Shown: one piece after another, positions 4,834 to 6,229 of the stretch
Position numbering within the stretch: position 1 is the stretch's first letter
How the letters are laid out: each line of letters opens with the position of its first letter
Source: a bacterium
GTDB lineage: Bacteria; Pseudomonadota; Alphaproteobacteria; Rhizobiales; Xanthobacteraceae
Assembly: GCA_029946075.1 (NCBI GenBank)
Contig: JAQSDT010000154.1
Location: forward strand, 1 to 6,229
DNA length: 6,229 bases
Direction of reading: 5' to 3'
Program-made: the position numbers and the translations under genes
The notes under the pieces: generated by a model
Seen by the model: only the letters and a program-made list of their open reading frames with translations
Database searches by the model: none
Told to the model about the DNA's origin: nothing

Positions 4834-6063
4834 TCACGCTTGCGCGATTCCCTGTGCGCCGAGGCTGACAGGTGCGCGATCGAGCACCGCGCGCCGCAGG
4901 ACGACGGCGAAGAAAGCGAGTTCGACCAGGAGACCGAGGGGGATGGTCGTGACCTCGGCGATACTGCGCGACAGCAGCGGCACGATCCAGGCCGCGGCAA
5001 GGATGCTGATCTCGAAATCGCGAAATCCTTGCCGTAACCCGTAGCGCGCAAGGAATGCGATCGCGACCGCGAGCACGACGAAGTCGTAGTCGAGCACGTA
5101 GGGCGTTGCGAGCAGGCTGCCGAGCGCCAGCGCCGCGGCCTTCAGTTCGAACGCGGCGTCGCTGTGCCAGAGCCAGGCGATGCAGGCCGCGAGCGCGGCG
5201 AGCAACGTGCCTTGCGCCGCATAGGCGAGCGGCACGCCGAGGCCCCATGCGCGCACCGCCGAGAAGATCGACTGGATCTTCTGCCAGCCGGTGCCGCCCT
5301 GTTCGAGCACGACGACCTGCGTGAAACTCATCGATTCGTGGAAGGCGTGCCAGATGCCGCTGCCGAGCGTGGCGAAACTCAGGGCGACCAGCGCGGCGAC
5401 GGTGATGGCGGCCGCGCCGATGCTGCGCCAGCGCCCGCTTGCGAGCAGCGCGATCGGGATCAGCGCGCCGAATTGCGGCTTGTAGGCGAGCAGGCCGATC
5501 AGCACGCCGGCCACGACGGGCCGGCGATTGAGGCAGAGCAGCGCGCCGCCGAGCAGCGCCGCGGTGAGGAAGCCGTTCTGGCCGTGGCCGACATTGACGA
5601 ACACGGCCGGGAAGGCGGCAGCGACGAGCAAGGTTTCGCTGCGCGGCAGGATCGCCCTGATGACGGCAAGGTAAGCGGCGAGGCCCGCCACCAGCCAGAG
5701 CGCGAGCCCAAAGGCATAGGGAACGGCGGCGACGAGAACGGCGATCGCCAGGAAGAACGGCGGATAGTGCCAGCCGTAGAACGGCACGTCCTTGCCATCG
5801 AACACCGCCTTCTCGGCGGCATGCTGGAGCGGCGGCGAATAGGCATCGGCGGCGCGGCCCTGCCAGGTCAGCGTCCCTGCCGCATAGACGTTGGAAAAGT
5901 CCGTGCCGATCGGCTGGCCGTTGCGGTCGATCAGGCCGTCGGAGACCGCGATCCAGCCCGCGAACACCAGCACCGACAGGCCGAGCAGCATCAGGCTGTA
6001 GCCGCGCATGCGCGCCGCCGTCAGCCATTCGCCCGATCGCAGGCCTTGCCAGAAATGAGTCAT
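4834..6063 (-). CDS. Polytopic glycosyltransferase, DUF2029/GT87 family
   Basis: The 409-residue protein is an integral membrane GT-C fold enzyme with about 10-12 hydrophobic helices (for example near 22-40, 103-137, 143-158, 164-205, 213-233, 280-298, 306-341, 353-365 and 374-391). GT87 members such as mycobacterial PimE move a sugar from a polyprenyl-phosphate donor to a lipid or glycan on the periplasmic side. The first periplasmic loop carries GTDFSNVYAAG (53-63); D55 is at the place of the proposed catalytic aspartate. Other marks are WHYPP (98-102), GHGQNG (159-164), LAYKPQFG (192-199) and TPYVLDYDF (320-328), all usual in this family. The ATG at 6063 has no clear ribosome site; ATG 6009 would remove 18 residues but keep all helices. 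The donor and acceptor are unknown, and no lipid or polysaccharide gene lies next to it in this window. Longer overlapping frames here are shadows. Confidence 0.92.
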   Translation of the reverse strand: MTHFWQGLRSGEWLTAARMRGYSLMLLGLSVLVFAGWIAVSDGLIDRNGQPIGTDFSNVYAAGTLTWQGRAADAYSPPLQHAAEKAVFDGKDVPFYGWHYPPFFLAIAVLVAAVPYAFGLALWLVAGLAAYLAVIRAILPRSETLLVAAAFPAVFVNVGHGQNGFLTAALLGGALLCLNRRPVVAGVLIGLLAYKPQFGALIPIALLASGRWRSIGAAAITVAALVALSFATLGSGIWHAFHESMSFTQVVVLEQGGTGWQKIQSIFSAVRAWGLGVPLAYAAQGTLLAALAACIAWLWHSDAAFELKAAALALGSLLATPYVLDYDFVVLAVAIAFLARYGLRQGFRDFEISILAAAWIVPLLSRSIAEVTTIPLGLLVELAFFAVVLRRAVLDRAPVSLGAQGIAQA

Positions 6064-6229
6064 TTGAGCGCGGATTTTTTGCGAAAATTGCCCGATATTG
6101 CTCCGACCGTACCGATCCGGCTTTAACGTTCCCTAAAGTTTGGCACGTATGCGACCAAGCTTCTTGCGATGCAGCGCCCAGCGTTTTAGGGTGCCGCGAT
6201 CCCATCACAAAGAGTCGTGGAATCCCCTG
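6064..6229 (-). other. Upstream region of the GT87 gene
   Basis: No gene is supported in these 166 bases up to the window end. The part near the start codon is AT-richer (minus strand TTTTCGCAAAAAATCC), as expected of a leader or promoter region. It includes a CtrA-like sequence at 6123-6137, TTAA-CGTTCCC-TAAA, which matches TTAA-N7-TTAA at 7 of 8 positions; part of it is also a 5-base inverted repeat (CTTTA / TAAAG). No confident -35/-10 pair was seen. A single 8-base match is weak evidence, so CtrA control is only a possibility. Confidence 0.3.

Noticed and set aside
5164..6126. 320-codon plus-strand frame opposite the GT87 gene
   Set aside because: Antisense shadow with no recognisable domain and low-complexity Arg/Glu/Gln/Ala composition.
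6141..6157. Possible sigma-54 promoter (TTGGCACG) on the plus strand
   Set aside because: The GC of the -12 element is not at the required distance from the -24 GG, and no plus-strand gene follows in the window.
6134..6199. Basic 22-codon minus-strand frame ending at TAG 6134-6136 (contains LKRWALHRKKLGRIRAKL)
   Set aside because: It has no ATG or GTG start after the preceding in-frame TGA and cannot extend further, so there is no support for a gene.
4808..6208. 466-codon minus-strand frame overlapping the GT87 gene
   Set aside because: It is an arginine-rich frame shifted over a gene with clear membrane helices and family motifs, as expected from GC-rich codon bias.

Overview
The window looks like ordinary chromosomal DNA from a GC-rich alphaproteobacterium, most likely of the Bradyrhizobium/Rhodopseudomonas/Afipia group. 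That placement rests on base composition, codon use and the gene families present; no rRNA or other taxonomic marker is visible. I found no tRNA, rRNA, CRISPR array, insertion sequence or prophage. Nearly all reading frames other than those listed are GC-driven shadows.

Layout from left to right. Bases 1-167 are non-coding, with a strong GC-rich stem-loop (4-36) and an isolated perfect DnaA-box sequence (125-133). A GNAT acetyltransferase gene (168-629, minus) is followed by a membrane-anchored, PAS-domain-only sensor gene (732-1547, minus). The 212-base divergent gap 1548-1759 carries three close-set palindromes just before the only plus-strand gene, a small four-helix DUF486 membrane protein (1760-2113). 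The AT-richer gap 2114-2390 holds a 53-codon minus-strand frame that matches the C-terminal half of YefM/Phd-type antitoxins, apparently the remnant of a lost toxin-antitoxin module, plus a perfect 9-bp inverted repeat. Next is a periplasmic PQQ-dependent sugar dehydrogenase of the Asd/YliI (GSDH) family (2391-3551, minus), preceded by a short single-pass membrane protein gene of 58 codons (3629-3805, minus) with a good ribosome binding site. A 12-bp perfect inverted repeat (3916-3951) separates it from a glutathione S-transferase-like gene (4001-4669, minus). The last gene is a GT-C fold polytopic glycosyltransferase of the DUF2029/GT87 type (4834-6063, minus), with its upstream region running to the window end.

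The genes do not form an obvious pathway. Most are minus-strand genes separated by gaps of roughly 75-200 bases that often contain inverted repeats, which suggests mostly single-gene transcription. The small membrane protein and the sugar dehydrogenase (77-base gap, no terminator between them) are the best candidates for a shared transcript. I see no convincing new multi-gene system. The points most worth a second look are the antitoxin remnant, the PAS protein without an output domain, the 58-residue membrane protein, and the palindrome cluster before the DUF486 gene.
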